A stretch of 57,004 nt of DNA from Pseudanabaena cinerea FACHB-1277 (GTDB lineage Bacteria > Cyanobacteriota > Cyanobacteriia > Pseudanabaenales > Pseudanabaenaceae): the NCBI RefSeq assembly GCF_014696345.1, contig NZ_JACJPY010000019.1:1-57004 (forward strand), in the 5' to 3' direction. Below are positions 24,973 to 34,447 of this stretch, piece by piece. The notes under the pieces are model-generated. The model did not search any database, had not been told where the DNA came from, and worked only from the letters and a program-made list of their open reading frames with translations. The stretch's first letter is position 1; the number at the start of each line of letters is the position of its first letter. A program made the position numbers and the translations under genes.

Positions 24973-26913
24973 ATGACTGAAATGGATACATCAATTTTAG
25001 GAATGCTGTCAATGGAAGAAAGACAGTATCTCTATAAGTACGCACAAAATGAGTATTGTGCAATTGGTGAAATAGTCGATCTCGGGTGTTGGCTTGGTAG
25101 TTCAGTCGTTTCTTTAGTAACCGGCTTACAAAAAAACCTCAATTTACCCGCTAGGGATAAGATTATTCATGCCTACGATCTGTTCGTTTGGGAATCATGG
25201 ATGGATCAATTTGTTGATGGTACTCCCTTAAGTGGACGGTATCAATCTGGGGACAGTTTTTTGCCAGAGTGTTCAAAACTGATTCAGCCTTGGGAAAAAC
25301 AAATTAAGCTATACCCTGGAGATTTAAGTCAGATAGGTTGGCATGGCGATCCTATAGAATTTCTATTTGTTGATGCAATGAAGTCTTGGTCTCTAGCCAA
25401 TAGCATCTTACGAAATTTCATCCCTTCTCTGATTCCTAACCACTCAGTTATCGTCCATCAGGACTTTGCTCACTTTGGTACTTATTGGATCCACCTAATA
25501 ATGTATCGCTTACGGTCTTATTTTGAGCCGATTTATGACATTCCAAATTCTTGGGGTTTGGTATTTAAATATAAACAAGCAATTCCTAATTCACTATTAA
25601 TGGAGTCCTATGCCCTAGCTAGTTTTGATCGAGCTGAAATTGATGCTGCTTTTGAATACTCAATAGCGATGGTTGCTTCCCAGAAACGATCTCAAATTGT
25701 TGGAGCAAAGGTCATAGCTTTGCTGGAGTTAGGAGATCTTGAGCAAGCAGAACTAACGCTAGATCGAGCAATCTCGGATGGATTTTCTCAAGCAGATATT
25801 CATCCTCCACTAGGTTTAGGTTTTCCTTCACTAATCTTTAAATATATTCCAGTTTCAAACACAAATCATAGTTCTTATAAAGAATTACTTAACAGTCAAA
25901 GCACTCCTATGGATATTACAGTATCCCAGAAAAAACAGATACATCAAAACAATTCAGATGACACGATATATACTGGGGAAAGGCATATGGAGGATCAGTT
26001 AGGCGTTGGATTAAACCTAAGTCATATCGATCATATGGTTAGGTATGCATTTACATCTAATTTTGTAAAAGGTAAAAGAGTCCTAGACATCACTTGTGGG
26101 AGTGGCTATGGTTCTCAGTTTATGGCAGTGCAAGGAGCAGAGAAAGTCGTTGGAGTTGATATTGATGTTAACTCAATTAAACATGCTCGTAAGTATTATC
26201 AACACCCTAATGTTAGTTATATTGAGTCAGATGCTCACCATGTCTCTGAACTTGAAGATGAGTCATTTGACGTTATTATATCTTTTGAAACAATTGAGCA
26301 TTTGCAATTTCCAAGAGATTTTTTGTTAGAATTGCGTCGTCTGTTAAAACCAGATGGGCAACTTATTATTTCCTGTCCGAATGATTATCGAAGTTCTCCT
26401 TGGATTAGTCAATATCATATACATAAGTTCCGTTTTACAGAATTCCGAGACATTATCTTAAACGTCTTTGGAGAAGCATCTTTCCTTTTACAATACAACA
26501 CTATTACAAGCAGCTTGATCAGACCTACAGGCATTGAAGAACATAATTCACGATTTCAAAACTACCTCTCTCCCTTACCTGAAGGATTTTGGGGCAATCA
26601 ATATTTAGATAGTATACTTACGGTTGATAATGCCCTTGGTTATTTAGCAGTAGTGGGTATTGCAACAGATCAAATTGTTCATCAATCAAGTATATCGCAC
26701 TCAGCTTTTCAGGAAGTTATTGACACCTTGAAGTATCAGATGGAGGAAGCTCATAAAAAATCTTATGAATTGCAGCAGGTTTCCTCTGAATTGCAGAAAA
26801 AATGTTCTGAATTAAACCAATTACAGAGTATAATTAACAATGAAACGAGCTGTGGCAGGCTTTCTCATATCAAGATAGCTCTTAGACACTTAAAAAAAGC
26901 TGTTTCACTCTAG
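24973..26913 (+). CDS. Two-domain methyltransferase: tandem family copy 3 fused to a UbiE-like methyltransferase
   Basis: A 646-aa protein. Residues ~1-290 are the third copy of the family in the two preceding genes (GEIVDLGCWLGSSVVSLVTG, IEFLFVDAMKSWSLANSILR, IVHQDFAHFGTYWIHLIMYR). Residues ~330-560 are a separate class I methyltransferase: GKRVLDITCGSGYGSQFMAV (motif I), KVVGVDIDVNSIKHARKYYQ (motif II) and DVIISFETIEHLQFPRDFLL. The last ~75 residues (LQQVSSELQKKCSELNQLQS) form a coiled coil that could mediate oligomerisation. The fusion suggests that two modifications are made by one protein or on neighbouring positions of one substrate (inference). Confidence 0.75.
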   Translation: MTEMDTSILGMLSMEERQYLYKYAQNEYCAIGEIVDLGCWLGSSVVSLVTGLQKNLNLPARDKIIHAYDLFVWESWMDQFVDGTPLSGRYQSGDSFLPECSKLIQPWEKQIKLYPGDLSQIGWHGDPIEFLFVDAMKSWSLANSILRNFIPSLIPNHSVIVHQDFAHFGTYWIHLIMYRLRSYFEPIYDIPNSWGLVFKYKQAIPNSLLMESYALASFDRAEIDAAFEYSIAMVASQKRSQIVGAKVIALLELGDLEQAELTLDRAISDGFSQADIHPPLGLGFPSLIFKYIPVSNTNHSSYKELLNSQSTPMDITVSQKKQIHQNNSDDTIYTGERHMEDQLGVGLNLSHIDHMVRYAFTSNFVKGKRVLDITCGSGYGSQFMAVQGAEKVVGVDIDVNSIKHARKYYQHPNVSYIESDAHHVSELEDESFDVIISFETIEHLQFPRDFLLELRRLLKPDGQLIISCPNDYRSSPWISQYHIHKFRFTEFRDIILNVFGEASFLLQYNTITSSLIRPTGIEEHNSRFQNYLSPLPEGFWGNQYLDSILTVDNALGYLAVVGIATDQIVHQSSISHSAFQEVIDTLKYQMEEAHKKSYELQQVSSELQKKCSELNQLQSIINNETSCGRLSHIKIALRHLKKAVSL

Positions 26914-27007
26914 TTATTTACTATTGATGTGCAAAAATCAGCAATTTAATTGCGTGTTTTGTCCAAATTATAGTCGTAGCCACAAAATCTTAGGATAAAA
27001 TCAAGAG

Positions 27008-27817
27008 ATGGGTATTTTTTCTAGTCCACTTGTTTGGCCAAGCTTAGAACAAGAATTGGCTCCTTATCGTAAATACTGTCGTGGGATAGTCTTGAATGCA
27101 GGCTCTGGTTCAAGGTCAATTCAATTGGGACAAAGAGATTTAAACATTGACATAGTTCCTGCTAATCAACCTGATGTTTTGGCTGACTTGCATACAATAC
27201 CCTTGCGTGATTTATCTGTTGATACTATCGTAAGCATTGCTGTACTTGAGCATACCCGATATCCATGGATAGTAGCCCAAGAATTTTATCGAGTGCTTCG
27301 TAATGGTGGTTATGGAATTATTGCGGTTCCTTTTCTCCAACCTCAACATGCCTGTCCCCACGATTATGTGAGATTTACGGAGCAGGGTTTAGTTGAAGTG
27401 ATGAAATATGTCGGCTTTGAAGTTGTTGAAACTGGACATGTTCATCACTTTGGTCAAACAATGGCATGGTTACTCTGGGAATATCTCAAAGGAAGTAATA
27501 CAAAAAAATGGATGCTTCCTTTGTGGGGTATTCTAATAAACCAATTATCTAAGGGAAATTTGTTCAAGGGTGATAGCCCAAACACCCATAATACTCACTA
27601 TGTAGTCGTTCAAAAGCTAGGTGATTCGCCAAACTTTAACGAACTTGGAGCAGATGTAATTAGCGACTTAGATTCAAAAACTTGGTTTTATCCTTTGCTT
27701 GCATGTCCTTCTACCAAAAAGCCTCTTAAATTTGTGGATAACAAATTAATTTCTCAAGATGATCGATTTGTCTATAATGTTGAAAATAATATTCCTTGTC
27801 TGCTTCCAAAAAATTAG
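27008..27817 (+). CDS. Class I methyltransferase with C-terminal Trm112/UPF0434-like domain
   Basis: A 269-aa protein. Residues ~25-170 are a Methyltransf_11-type fold: RGIVLNAGSGSRSIQLG (motif I) and VDTIVSIAVLEHTRYPWIVA (motif IV and after), with PHDYVRFTEQGLVEVMKYVG typical of glycan-cluster methyltransferases. Residues ~225-269 (FYPLLACPSTKKPLKFVDNK, then NNIPCLLP) resemble Trm112/UPF0434, small domains that elsewhere activate methyltransferases in trans. Only one clear Cys remains at the CPxT site and one near the end, so zinc binding is doubtful. Here the putative activator is fused in cis. Confidence 0.75.
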   Translation: MGIFSSPLVWPSLEQELAPYRKYCRGIVLNAGSGSRSIQLGQRDLNIDIVPANQPDVLADLHTIPLRDLSVDTIVSIAVLEHTRYPWIVAQEFYRVLRNGGYGIIAVPFLQPQHACPHDYVRFTEQGLVEVMKYVGFEVVETGHVHHFGQTMAWLLWEYLKGSNTKKWMLPLWGILINQLSKGNLFKGDSPNTHNTHYVVVQKLGDSPNFNELGADVISDLDSKTWFYPLLACPSTKKPLKFVDNKLISQDDRFVYNVENNIPCLLPKN

Positions 27818-27838
27818 TAATCTTTTAAACTTATAACT

Positions 27839-30130
27839 ATGATAGAAAGTATTGGTCAGGAAAGCATTCAAGTTGATTTTAAGACGCACATAGCAAAAAC
27901 ATTTCCTAGCAAAGTAGATAAAATTGCACTATTAGTTTCTTCGGAGTACGAAGGATACTATAAAAACGGTGGTATTGGCACATACTATAGGGCGCTTAGT
28001 GAGCAATTGTTTGAAGATGGATGGTACGTAATTTTACTTCTGTGTGCGACTGAAGAACACTTTCAAGGCAAATCAAAAGTTCCATTTCTTAATCAAGTTT
28101 TTTCAGTGACGGAGTGTGAGGAAATCCTGAGTTTACAGCCAATCCACCGAGCAATTTTAGATGACGCAAGATCAAGTTATTACGAATACCAGAGCTTTAA
28201 TATTTTGTTTTTTACTCAGGCACTTGTAGCTTGCTGTGCAAACGCAAAAGTCTATATTGAGTTTCCTGAGATGTGTGGTTTTGGTTACAGAACTATACAA
28301 GCAAAGCGTGTCGGTTTACTCCCAAAATGTGTTACTTCAGTAACTTTACACAGTGGTCATGAATGGGTATATGAAGCTAATGAAAGGTTTAACGTCACAT
28401 ATGCACACAATTTTTGGCAGATTTGTCATTACGAACAAAATTCCTTTGAAAACGCTGATTTAAGCTTCCACCCTTCTAACTTTATTCTCTCTAAGGTGAA
28501 AAGCTATGGTTGGAATGTTAGCGCCGCTATTAGGTTGCCATATTTTATCCCATTAATTAATCTTTCTTGTATCGAAACACCTTTAATTGAATCCTTAAAA
28601 AATCGAATAGCAGAAAATAAAATTCCGATCATATTCTTTGCTAGGTTAGAAGAAAGGAAAGGATTATGTACGTTTATACAAGCTATTAAAAGATTAGAAT
28701 CGTCTTCAGCTAATTCTTGCCACTTTATTTTTGTTGGTAAAATTGTGCAACTGAATTCACATCATCTACGACATTTAGATAGTGACCAGTATATTCGTCA
28801 GGAATTAACTAATACTTACAGTTATGACATATGTGATGGTCTTTTCAGTGAAGAAGCACTGAATTTAATTAATAGTTTCAATAGAGCTATTGTATGCCTA
28901 ACAAGTCCTCAAGATAATTTCCCGAATAGCGCGTTGGAAGTAGGGCAATTACCAGTTAGTATTGTGGCTGCTGATACTGGGGGATTTAGAGAAACGCTAG
29001 GTTTGTTGAATCGCGACTCTTGCGTGTATTGGTTTCAACCTCAAAGTGTACAATCACTGACTCAAGTTCTTTCTAAATCAATTGAGAATTATAATGAGCT
29101 TCCAAATGTTCCCAAGATAGATTTATTGCAGGATACAAATGTCAGTCTTTTGCAAAAAAGGATAGAATACATAGATAATAAGTTTGAATTTGGACGTAAG
29201 GAAACTCAAACCTATCCCTTGGTTATCGTAACTATTGTTGTTAAGGATGGAGATTTAAATTTACTAGATTGTTTGGGTAGTCTTTATGCACAGGTTTATC
29301 AAAATTTCCAAGTTATAGTATTGGATTTGGCAGTGGAAAATGAAGAAACTCAAAAAGTCTTAAGAAATTCGCAAACTAAGTTTCCAAGTATTAAGGTGGT
29401 TCACTGTAGCCATGCTTCAGACTTAACTAGTTTACAAGAATGGATAGATTTAATTCAGCAATCTTCTTGGCTGCTTTTCTGGAATGCTAATAATCTTTCA
29501 TCTGTAAATATGCTAGATACTTTAGTAAATTCGGCTATAAGTGCTGATGCACTAGTATCATTATGTCCAGCATTAGTAAACTCACAAAATTTACTAGTCC
29601 AAAATATGAGATTGGGATATGTATCTCAGTTATTGACTTCAGGATTGAGTAACGTCAATATGTTGCTCAGTACTAAGCTAATGTTTGAACATATGAATTG
29701 GCCGATAGGTTTTGAAGTAGGTAGTTTGGCAAAGTATTTACTAGCTACTGTAATTACTACTGGAGAAAAAATTGCCTATTTCCCCTATCCGCTTTATCTA
29801 GATATTAGTAAGAATACTAATTTAGACAAAGAAGTTTTACTGAAGGATTCTTTTCAGATGCGTCAGTATATAGCTTCTATTGAGCCATTGGCTTGGAATG
29901 AACGTCAAATTTATATGTTACTATCGGGATTACAGCAAATTGAATTTCAATCTGGTTTTGTTCAATCATTTAAGAACTTGGCTGGTTACGATATCAAGAC
30001 TCTTTTTAATGCTCTTGCTTGGAAAGTCATTAGAATAATACAGAGTCGAATTTCTAAATATGAAAACATGAAACTTATATCATTTGTAAGAATTCGTTTA
30101 ATTAAATTCTTCTCTGGCAGTAAAATCTGA
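27839..30130 (+). CDS. Two-domain glycosyltransferase: GT4-like plus degenerate GT2-like
   Basis: A 763-aa protein. The N-terminal ~440 residues are GT-B fold, GT4-like: YKNGGIGTYYRALSEQLFED is the glycine-rich acceptor loop, IPIIFFARLEERKGLCTFIQ starts the donor domain, and SPQDNFPNSALEVGQLPVSI contains the E-x7-E-like donor site. Residues ~460-700 resemble a GT2 domain (PLVIVTIVVKDGDLNLLDCL, ...QNFQVIVLDLAVENEE), but the position of the metal-binding D-x-D reads WLLFWNANNLSSVNM with no aspartate. The second domain may therefore be inactive and serve binding or scaffolding. Probably assembles the exported glycan. Confidence 0.75.
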   Translation: MIESIGQESIQVDFKTHIAKTFPSKVDKIALLVSSEYEGYYKNGGIGTYYRALSEQLFEDGWYVILLLCATEEHFQGKSKVPFLNQVFSVTECEEILSLQPIHRAILDDARSSYYEYQSFNILFFTQALVACCANAKVYIEFPEMCGFGYRTIQAKRVGLLPKCVTSVTLHSGHEWVYEANERFNVTYAHNFWQICHYEQNSFENADLSFHPSNFILSKVKSYGWNVSAAIRLPYFIPLINLSCIETPLIESLKNRIAENKIPIIFFARLEERKGLCTFIQAIKRLESSSANSCHFIFVGKIVQLNSHHLRHLDSDQYIRQELTNTYSYDICDGLFSEEALNLINSFNRAIVCLTSPQDNFPNSALEVGQLPVSIVAADTGGFRETLGLLNRDSCVYWFQPQSVQSLTQVLSKSIENYNELPNVPKIDLLQDTNVSLLQKRIEYIDNKFEFGRKETQTYPLVIVTIVVKDGDLNLLDCLGSLYAQVYQNFQVIVLDLAVENEETQKVLRNSQTKFPSIKVVHCSHASDLTSLQEWIDLIQQSSWLLFWNANNLSSVNMLDTLVNSAISADALVSLCPALVNSQNLLVQNMRLGYVSQLLTSGLSNVNMLLSTKLMFEHMNWPIGFEVGSLAKYLLATVITTGEKIAYFPYPLYLDISKNTNLDKEVLLKDSFQMRQYIASIEPLAWNERQIYMLLSGLQQIEFQSGFVQSFKNLAGYDIKTLFNALAWKVIRIIQSRISKYENMKLISFVRIRLIKFFSGSKI

Positions 30131-30317
30131 ATTTATTTTTATTATGAAATATGAAATGGTTTTAGTTGTTTTATTAGTTTTGAAATTTTAATAAGTTTTT
30201 TAATACAATACTAAGCGTATTTATACTCTTACAAATTCTTGCAGATTAATGTTAATTAGCATTTAAGTAGCCTTTTGAAAATTCAAATTAATATAAAGAA
30301 TCAGGTGAACTATAAAA

Positions 30318-31469
30318 GTGATAAACGAAAGTAAACAAACTCTCCGAGTACTACAGATTATTGATGATGCAAGCATTGGTGGCGGTCAAATTCATGTTTT
30401 GTTGTTATCTAAGTATTTACTAAGTATGGATATTAAAGTGACGATCGCCACTGCATCGGTTGGGTGGTTAGTTGAACAGGCAAATATTTTAGATATACCT
30501 GTCTGCCCGATTGATATATCGAACAAAATTACATGGCGTGCTTTTGAAAGTATTCATCGTCTATTAAAGATTCAAGATTTTGATGTAATTCATACTCATG
30601 GCGGCACAGCAGGATTTTGGGGTAGATTAGTGGCTAAAATATTGCAGCATAAATCTAAAATTATCCATTCGTATCATGGGTTGCATTACCTCAACATTTT
30701 TCAGAATAGGCAAATGAGACAGAGATTAAAGAATATACTGTTTAAAACAATAGACCAATTAACTTTAAATGTTACTGATCATATAATTTGTGTATGCCTT
30801 TCTGATTATGAGAAAGCGATCACTGCCAATGTAGCATCTCCATCAAAAACATCAATTGTTAATTACGGCATTGATATAGTTAAATTTTCGCAGCCGATTA
30901 ACAAAGAAATATCTCGGAAAATATTTGATATTGCCCCAACCGAATTTATATTCGGTAATGTGGGCAGACTCCATGAACAAAAAGGACATCAATATCTGTT
31001 AAAAGCCTTTGCCAAAGTCAGCGATCGCGCCAGATTGCTAATTATTGGTGATGGCGACCTCAAAGATGAATTAATCAAACTTGCTGATGATTTACAAATT
31101 AGCGATCGCATTACCTTTTTAGGTGCGCGTTCTGATGTTCACGAATTTTTATCAGCGATCGATGTTTTTGTAATGCCCTCACTTTGGGAAGGTCAACCGA
31201 TTGCCTTGTTAGAAGCTTTAGCAATGGGTAAGCCCTGTATTGTTAGCGATGTTGATGGGATTTCTGAAGTTATTACCAACAATGTTAATGGTTATCTCGT
31301 CAAGCCCAAAGATATCGCAGGACTAACTCAAGCAATGAACCAATCGATCGACAATCCAGAGGTTCTTAAGCAACTTGCCAATTCTGGGGTTAATACAATT
31401 ACCGAAAAGTTTTTAGCTCAAAATATGGCAAAGGCGATCGCCGATATTTACTTGACTCAGATAATTTAG
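30318..31469 (+). CDS. GT4 family glycosyltransferase
   Basis: A 383-aa retaining GT-B glycosyltransferase. The N-terminal domain has IDDASIGGGQIHVLLLSKYL (acceptor side). The C-terminal domain has FGNVGRLHEQKGHQYLLKAF, then VMPSLWEGQPIALLEALAMG with the two glutamates that contact the nucleotide sugar. Start is GTG 30318, preceded by AGGTGAAC. The 187 bp upstream are AT-rich and may contain a promoter. HIP1 density rises again within this gene, marking the right border of the AT-rich cluster. Confidence 0.88.
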   Translation: MINESKQTLRVLQIIDDASIGGGQIHVLLLSKYLLSMDIKVTIATASVGWLVEQANILDIPVCPIDISNKITWRAFESIHRLLKIQDFDVIHTHGGTAGFWGRLVAKILQHKSKIIHSYHGLHYLNIFQNRQMRQRLKNILFKTIDQLTLNVTDHIICVCLSDYEKAITANVASPSKTSIVNYGIDIVKFSQPINKEISRKIFDIAPTEFIFGNVGRLHEQKGHQYLLKAFAKVSDRARLLIIGDGDLKDELIKLADDLQISDRITFLGARSDVHEFLSAIDVFVMPSLWEGQPIALLEALAMGKPCIVSDVDGISEVITNNVNGYLVKPKDIAGLTQAMNQSIDNPEVLKQLANSGVNTITEKFLAQNMAKAIADIYLTQII

Positions 31470-31499
31470 AAAAGCAGTAATGACAATATCGTAGGTATT

Positions 31500-32012
31500 T
31501 TGGTAATAAATATACTAATAGCAAAGTGTCACGCCAGAACCTATCAAACCTATGGTTGTGCAAATAACCACAACCGCATTATTCGCAATTTTAGTAGATT
31601 GCTAGAATCGCCAGCCTATGAAGTTTTTATTAGTGACTTACGCTTGTGGATTCCTGCTTACAACGAATATACCTATCCAGATATTTTATTAATTCAAGGC
31701 GAGCCAAGTTTCCAAGAAAACCGTACAGATACGGTGATTAATCCCAGTATCATTATCGAAGTTTTATCTAAATCCACTAGCAACCGCGATCGCGGTGACA
31801 GATTTGCATTTTACCGTTCGCTTAACACATTTCAAGAATATATTTTAGTTGATCAATATCGAGTTCACATCGAACAGTTTCGCAAAAATGACGATGGTAA
31901 CTGGTTACTGAGAGAATCTGATGATCAAAATGGAATTCTGAGTTTAGCAAATGGGCTTTACCAGATTGCTCACCGTGACATCTACGCAAAAGTCAAATTT
32001 GATCAGGTATAA
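31500..32012 (+). pseudogene. Uma2 family gene, 5'-truncated
   Basis: 170 residues that join the Uma2 family at NNHNRIIRNFSRLLESPAYE and continue through TYPDILLIQGEP (catalytic Asp), NPSIIIEVLSKSTSNRDRGD (Glu) and FQEYILVDQYRVHIEQF to a normal end. The usual ~40-50 N-terminal residues are missing; the preceding codons match nothing and the only start available is a TTG. Probably a remnant, though the predicted catalytic residues remain. Confidence 0.65.
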
Positions 32013-32147
32013 AAGTTTTTAACTCAAATTATGGCAAAGGAGGCGGTTTTCGCCTTGTCCGTACCAATGGGAAAACCGAAGATAAAAATAGACCTGTTGG
32101 GAAATGAAAATAAAGCACAGGGCGATTTTTACTGTTTCCATCCATTT

Positions 32148-32261
32148 TTATGCAGAATCTAAATAGAAGTTCCATAAACCAGCAGCATTCAACATAAGAC
32201 GATCATCAAAATTATTTATACGATTGCGATAAACTGCTGTTACGGAATTATATCGTTTCAT
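32148..32261 (-). pseudogene. C-terminal fragment of a DDE-type transposase
   Basis: The reverse strand encodes MKRYNSVTAVYRNRINNFDD, then RLMLNAAGLWNFYL and a stop. Similarity-like sequence extends 5' without a stop for at least 15 codons (SPKKLIVPG). This reads like the tail of a bacterial transposase, but I cannot name the family with confidence. No ends or target duplication were recognised. Confidence 0.45.
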
Positions 32262-32402
32262 CCCAGGGACGATCAGTTTTTTGGGTGAGGGGTGATCGTT
32301 TGTTGATTTTTATGATCGCGGTAAGGTCTAAATCTGGTTGTAAAAAAAACTGTAAATGCCCATATCCTCCAATACTGCTTGGTTAAGCCTAAAAAATAAT
32401 TA

Positions 32403-32482
32403 CACGTTAGGTTGAGTTGAGAAACGAGAACCAACATTATCGAGATTTTGTTGGGTTTCGCTGTCGCTCAACCCAACCTACA
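32403..32482. repeat. Intergenic inverted-repeat element
   Basis: GTTGGGTT (32450-32457) and AACCCAAC (32470-32477) form an 8-bp stem around TCGCTGTCGCTC, and a related TTAGGTTGAGTTGAG lies just upstream. The combination GTTGGGTTTCGCTGTCGCTC is a common type of cyanobacterial intergenic repeat. Confidence 0.6.
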
Positions 32483-32624
32483 TTTCTAAAGTATTTGTAG
32501 AATTTTCCTGTGGCTGAACTATATAATAAACAGTGCGATCGCGTATCTTGTAGGGTGCGTTATTGAAATGTAATGCACCTTAGCAAAGATATATATTCCC
32601 AAGTTAGTATTAGTTTTAACATAG

Positions 32625-33410
32625 CTATAGAAATGGCAAAATCAACATCTCCGAAATTCTGGCAACCTTTAAAGTACCTTGATATTCTGCAAGCCCGATC
32701 TGCATATCCTGCTGTCCTGCTGCCGCATTAGCGCGATAGGTTCTAAATAAATAGTCCCACCAAGATAGGCTAAAGCCATAATTACTGTTGGTTTCTTGAG
32801 GAATGACGGAATGATGGACGCGGTGCATATCAGGAGTGACAAGCAGATAGCGCAACCAACGATCGCCTGATTTGGGAATATGCACATTGCCATGATTGAA
32901 CAAGGCGGTACTATTGAGAATGGTTTCAAAGATCAAAACCGCGATCGCTGGCGTTCCCAATAGCAGAATGGCGATAATTTTAATGAGCATTGAGAGCAGG
33001 ATTTCTAAGGGATGGAAGCGCAAGCCTGTCGTCACATCAAAATCGAGATCGGCGTGATGCACTTTATGCAAGCGCCAGAATATTGGCAGGGTATGGAACA
33101 TGAGATGTTGACCATAGATGATTAAATCTAAAAGCAGCACCGATAGAAATATTTCGAGACCGTCGTTAAGGTCAATCAGATTAAATAAGCCCCAACCCTG
33201 CTGTTTGGCGATCGCCGCCACCCCCACCGCCGCCATCGGCAGCACTGCCCTCAAGATCAAGGTATTGAGAACCACTAAACTCAGGTTGTTGATCCAACGC
33301 AGGGGCTTAGAAATTATCAGCATTCTTCTAGGGGCGATCGCTTCCCATATCGCCATAATCACAAAAGTACCACAGAAAAAACTTAATCGAATTAGCGCTT
33401 CATTATTCAT
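32625..33410 (-). CDS. Sterol desaturase / fatty acid hydroxylase superfamily protein
   Basis: A 261-aa integral membrane protein with the histidine clusters of the di-iron hydroxylase superfamily: GQHLMFHTLP, WRLHKVHHADLD, and later NHGNVHIP and MHRVHHSVIPQE. Four or so hydrophobic helices surround them. The substrate is unknown. It is the last gene after arsM on the same strand (49 bp apart), so a link to arsenolipid or other lipid metabolism is possible but only inferred. Confidence 0.85.
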   Translation of the reverse strand: MNNEALIRLSFFCGTFVIMAIWEAIAPRRMLIISKPLRWINNLSLVVLNTLILRAVLPMAAVGVAAIAKQQGWGLFNLIDLNDGLEIFLSVLLLDLIIYGQHLMFHTLPIFWRLHKVHHADLDFDVTTGLRFHPLEILLSMLIKIIAILLLGTPAIAVLIFETILNSTALFNHGNVHIPKSGDRWLRYLLVTPDMHRVHHSVIPQETNSNYGFSLSWWDYLFRTYRANAAAGQQDMQIGLAEYQGTLKVARISEMLILPFL

Positions 33411-33459
33411 AGTTTTTCATTTTCTCGGTTTTGGCTGTGTCATCGGCACAACCAAAACC

Positions 33460-34428
33460 TTAACAACAGCCGCCGCCGTTATAATGCCAAGTTGGATCGG
33501 TGATGATCACATCTTGAGGGAATTGGGCAGCAAGAGTTTTGGCGGTTTTATCACAAACTGCCACAGGATTACCTCGCAGTAACATATGTCCTGCGCGATC
33601 GTCGAGCATTTCTTCATTGCCATTATAAATCGCAGTTCTGCCTGTAAAAATGCAAGCGCCATCCTTGGGAATGGGAACCTTAAAAGAGACAGAATCTAAG
33701 CTCTCCAATAATAGGGGTGCGTCTAAATTGAAGGTTTGCGTATCGAGCAGTCGATAGGGGCGACGGGCGCGAATTTCCACCTGTCCAAAGCCTGCATCGA
33801 TCAACTGCTGCGTATATTCAGCATAGGTCATCGCCCCAGAGAGACACATAGCGCGAAGGCGTTCATCCCTTTGCAAATGGCTAGGAATTGGACGGGTGGC
33901 GATGGGATCGCTCATGATCAAGCGTCCTTTGGGTTTGAGAACGCGGTAAACTTCTTTTAGAGCGCGGCGCAAATCATCGGGTTCAAAAATATTAAATAGA
34001 CAGTTTTGAGCAACCACATCCACGGAGGCATCGGCAACGGGCAGGGCGAAAGCATCACCATCAAGGATTTTCACAAATTCAGGCTGAAACCATGAATTTT
34101 CTTGGGCGGCTATTTGCAAATTGCGGGTGGCGGCTTCACGCATGGCGGCTACGGGATCAACGGCAATCACGGCGCTAGGTCGGCGGCAGAAATAGGCAAA
34201 TTGCAAAGCTTCCAATCCGCCACCCACGCCGATATACAAGACCGTTGGCGCACCCGTTAGCTCGGTCGGATGAATGGTTGTGCCACAGCCATAGTTCATC
34301 TGTTGGATGATTTCAGGAATTTTGAGATCGGGATATTGCAAAGGTGGGGTGCTGATGCAGCATAGCCCCACTTGAGGCGTGGCGGCAGCCTCGGCATAAA
34401 ATTTGGCAGTAGTTTCGAGATAGGTCAT
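33460..34428 (-). CDS. arsM: Arsenite methyltransferase, ArsM-like (arsenosugar type)
   Basis: A 322-aa class I SAM methyltransferase. VLYIGVGGGLEALQFAYFCR is motif I and AVIAVDPVAAMREAATRNLQ motif II. Cysteines suited to bind trivalent arsenic occur at GLCCIS, NYGCGT and QNCLFNIF, and the protein ends in a conserved-looking Gly-Gly-Gly-Cys-Cys. This form, longer than typical ArsM and with a C-terminal Cys pair, is the one associated with arsenosugar synthesis in cyanobacteria (family knowledge). The radical-SAM partner ArsS is not in the window. The neighbouring flavin disulfide reductase could handle thiol or metalloid redox chemistry. Confidence 0.85.
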   Translation of the reverse strand: MTYLETTAKFYAEAAATPQVGLCCISTPPLQYPDLKIPEIIQQMNYGCGTTIHPTELTGAPTVLYIGVGGGLEALQFAYFCRRPSAVIAVDPVAAMREAATRNLQIAAQENSWFQPEFVKILDGDAFALPVADASVDVVAQNCLFNIFEPDDLRRALKEVYRVLKPKGRLIMSDPIATRPIPSHLQRDERLRAMCLSGAMTYAEYTQQLIDAGFGQVEIRARRPYRLLDTQTFNLDAPLLLESLDSVSFKVPIPKDGACIFTGRTAIYNGNEEMLDDRAGHMLLRGNPVAVCDKTAKTLAAQFPQDVIITDPTWHYNGGGCC

Positions 34429-34447
34429 TTTTTTGATATTACAAGAC

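Larger units (their letters stand above)
32013..32624. other. Intergenic debris region
   Basis: About 610 bp without an intact gene. It holds a leftward transposase-like fragment (next entry), an inverted-repeat intergenic element at 32403-32482, and a GTAGGGTGCGTTA motif near 32551 that resembles widespread cyanobacterial intergenic repeats. It separates the AT-rich glycan cluster from the arsenic-type genes. Confidence 0.6.
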
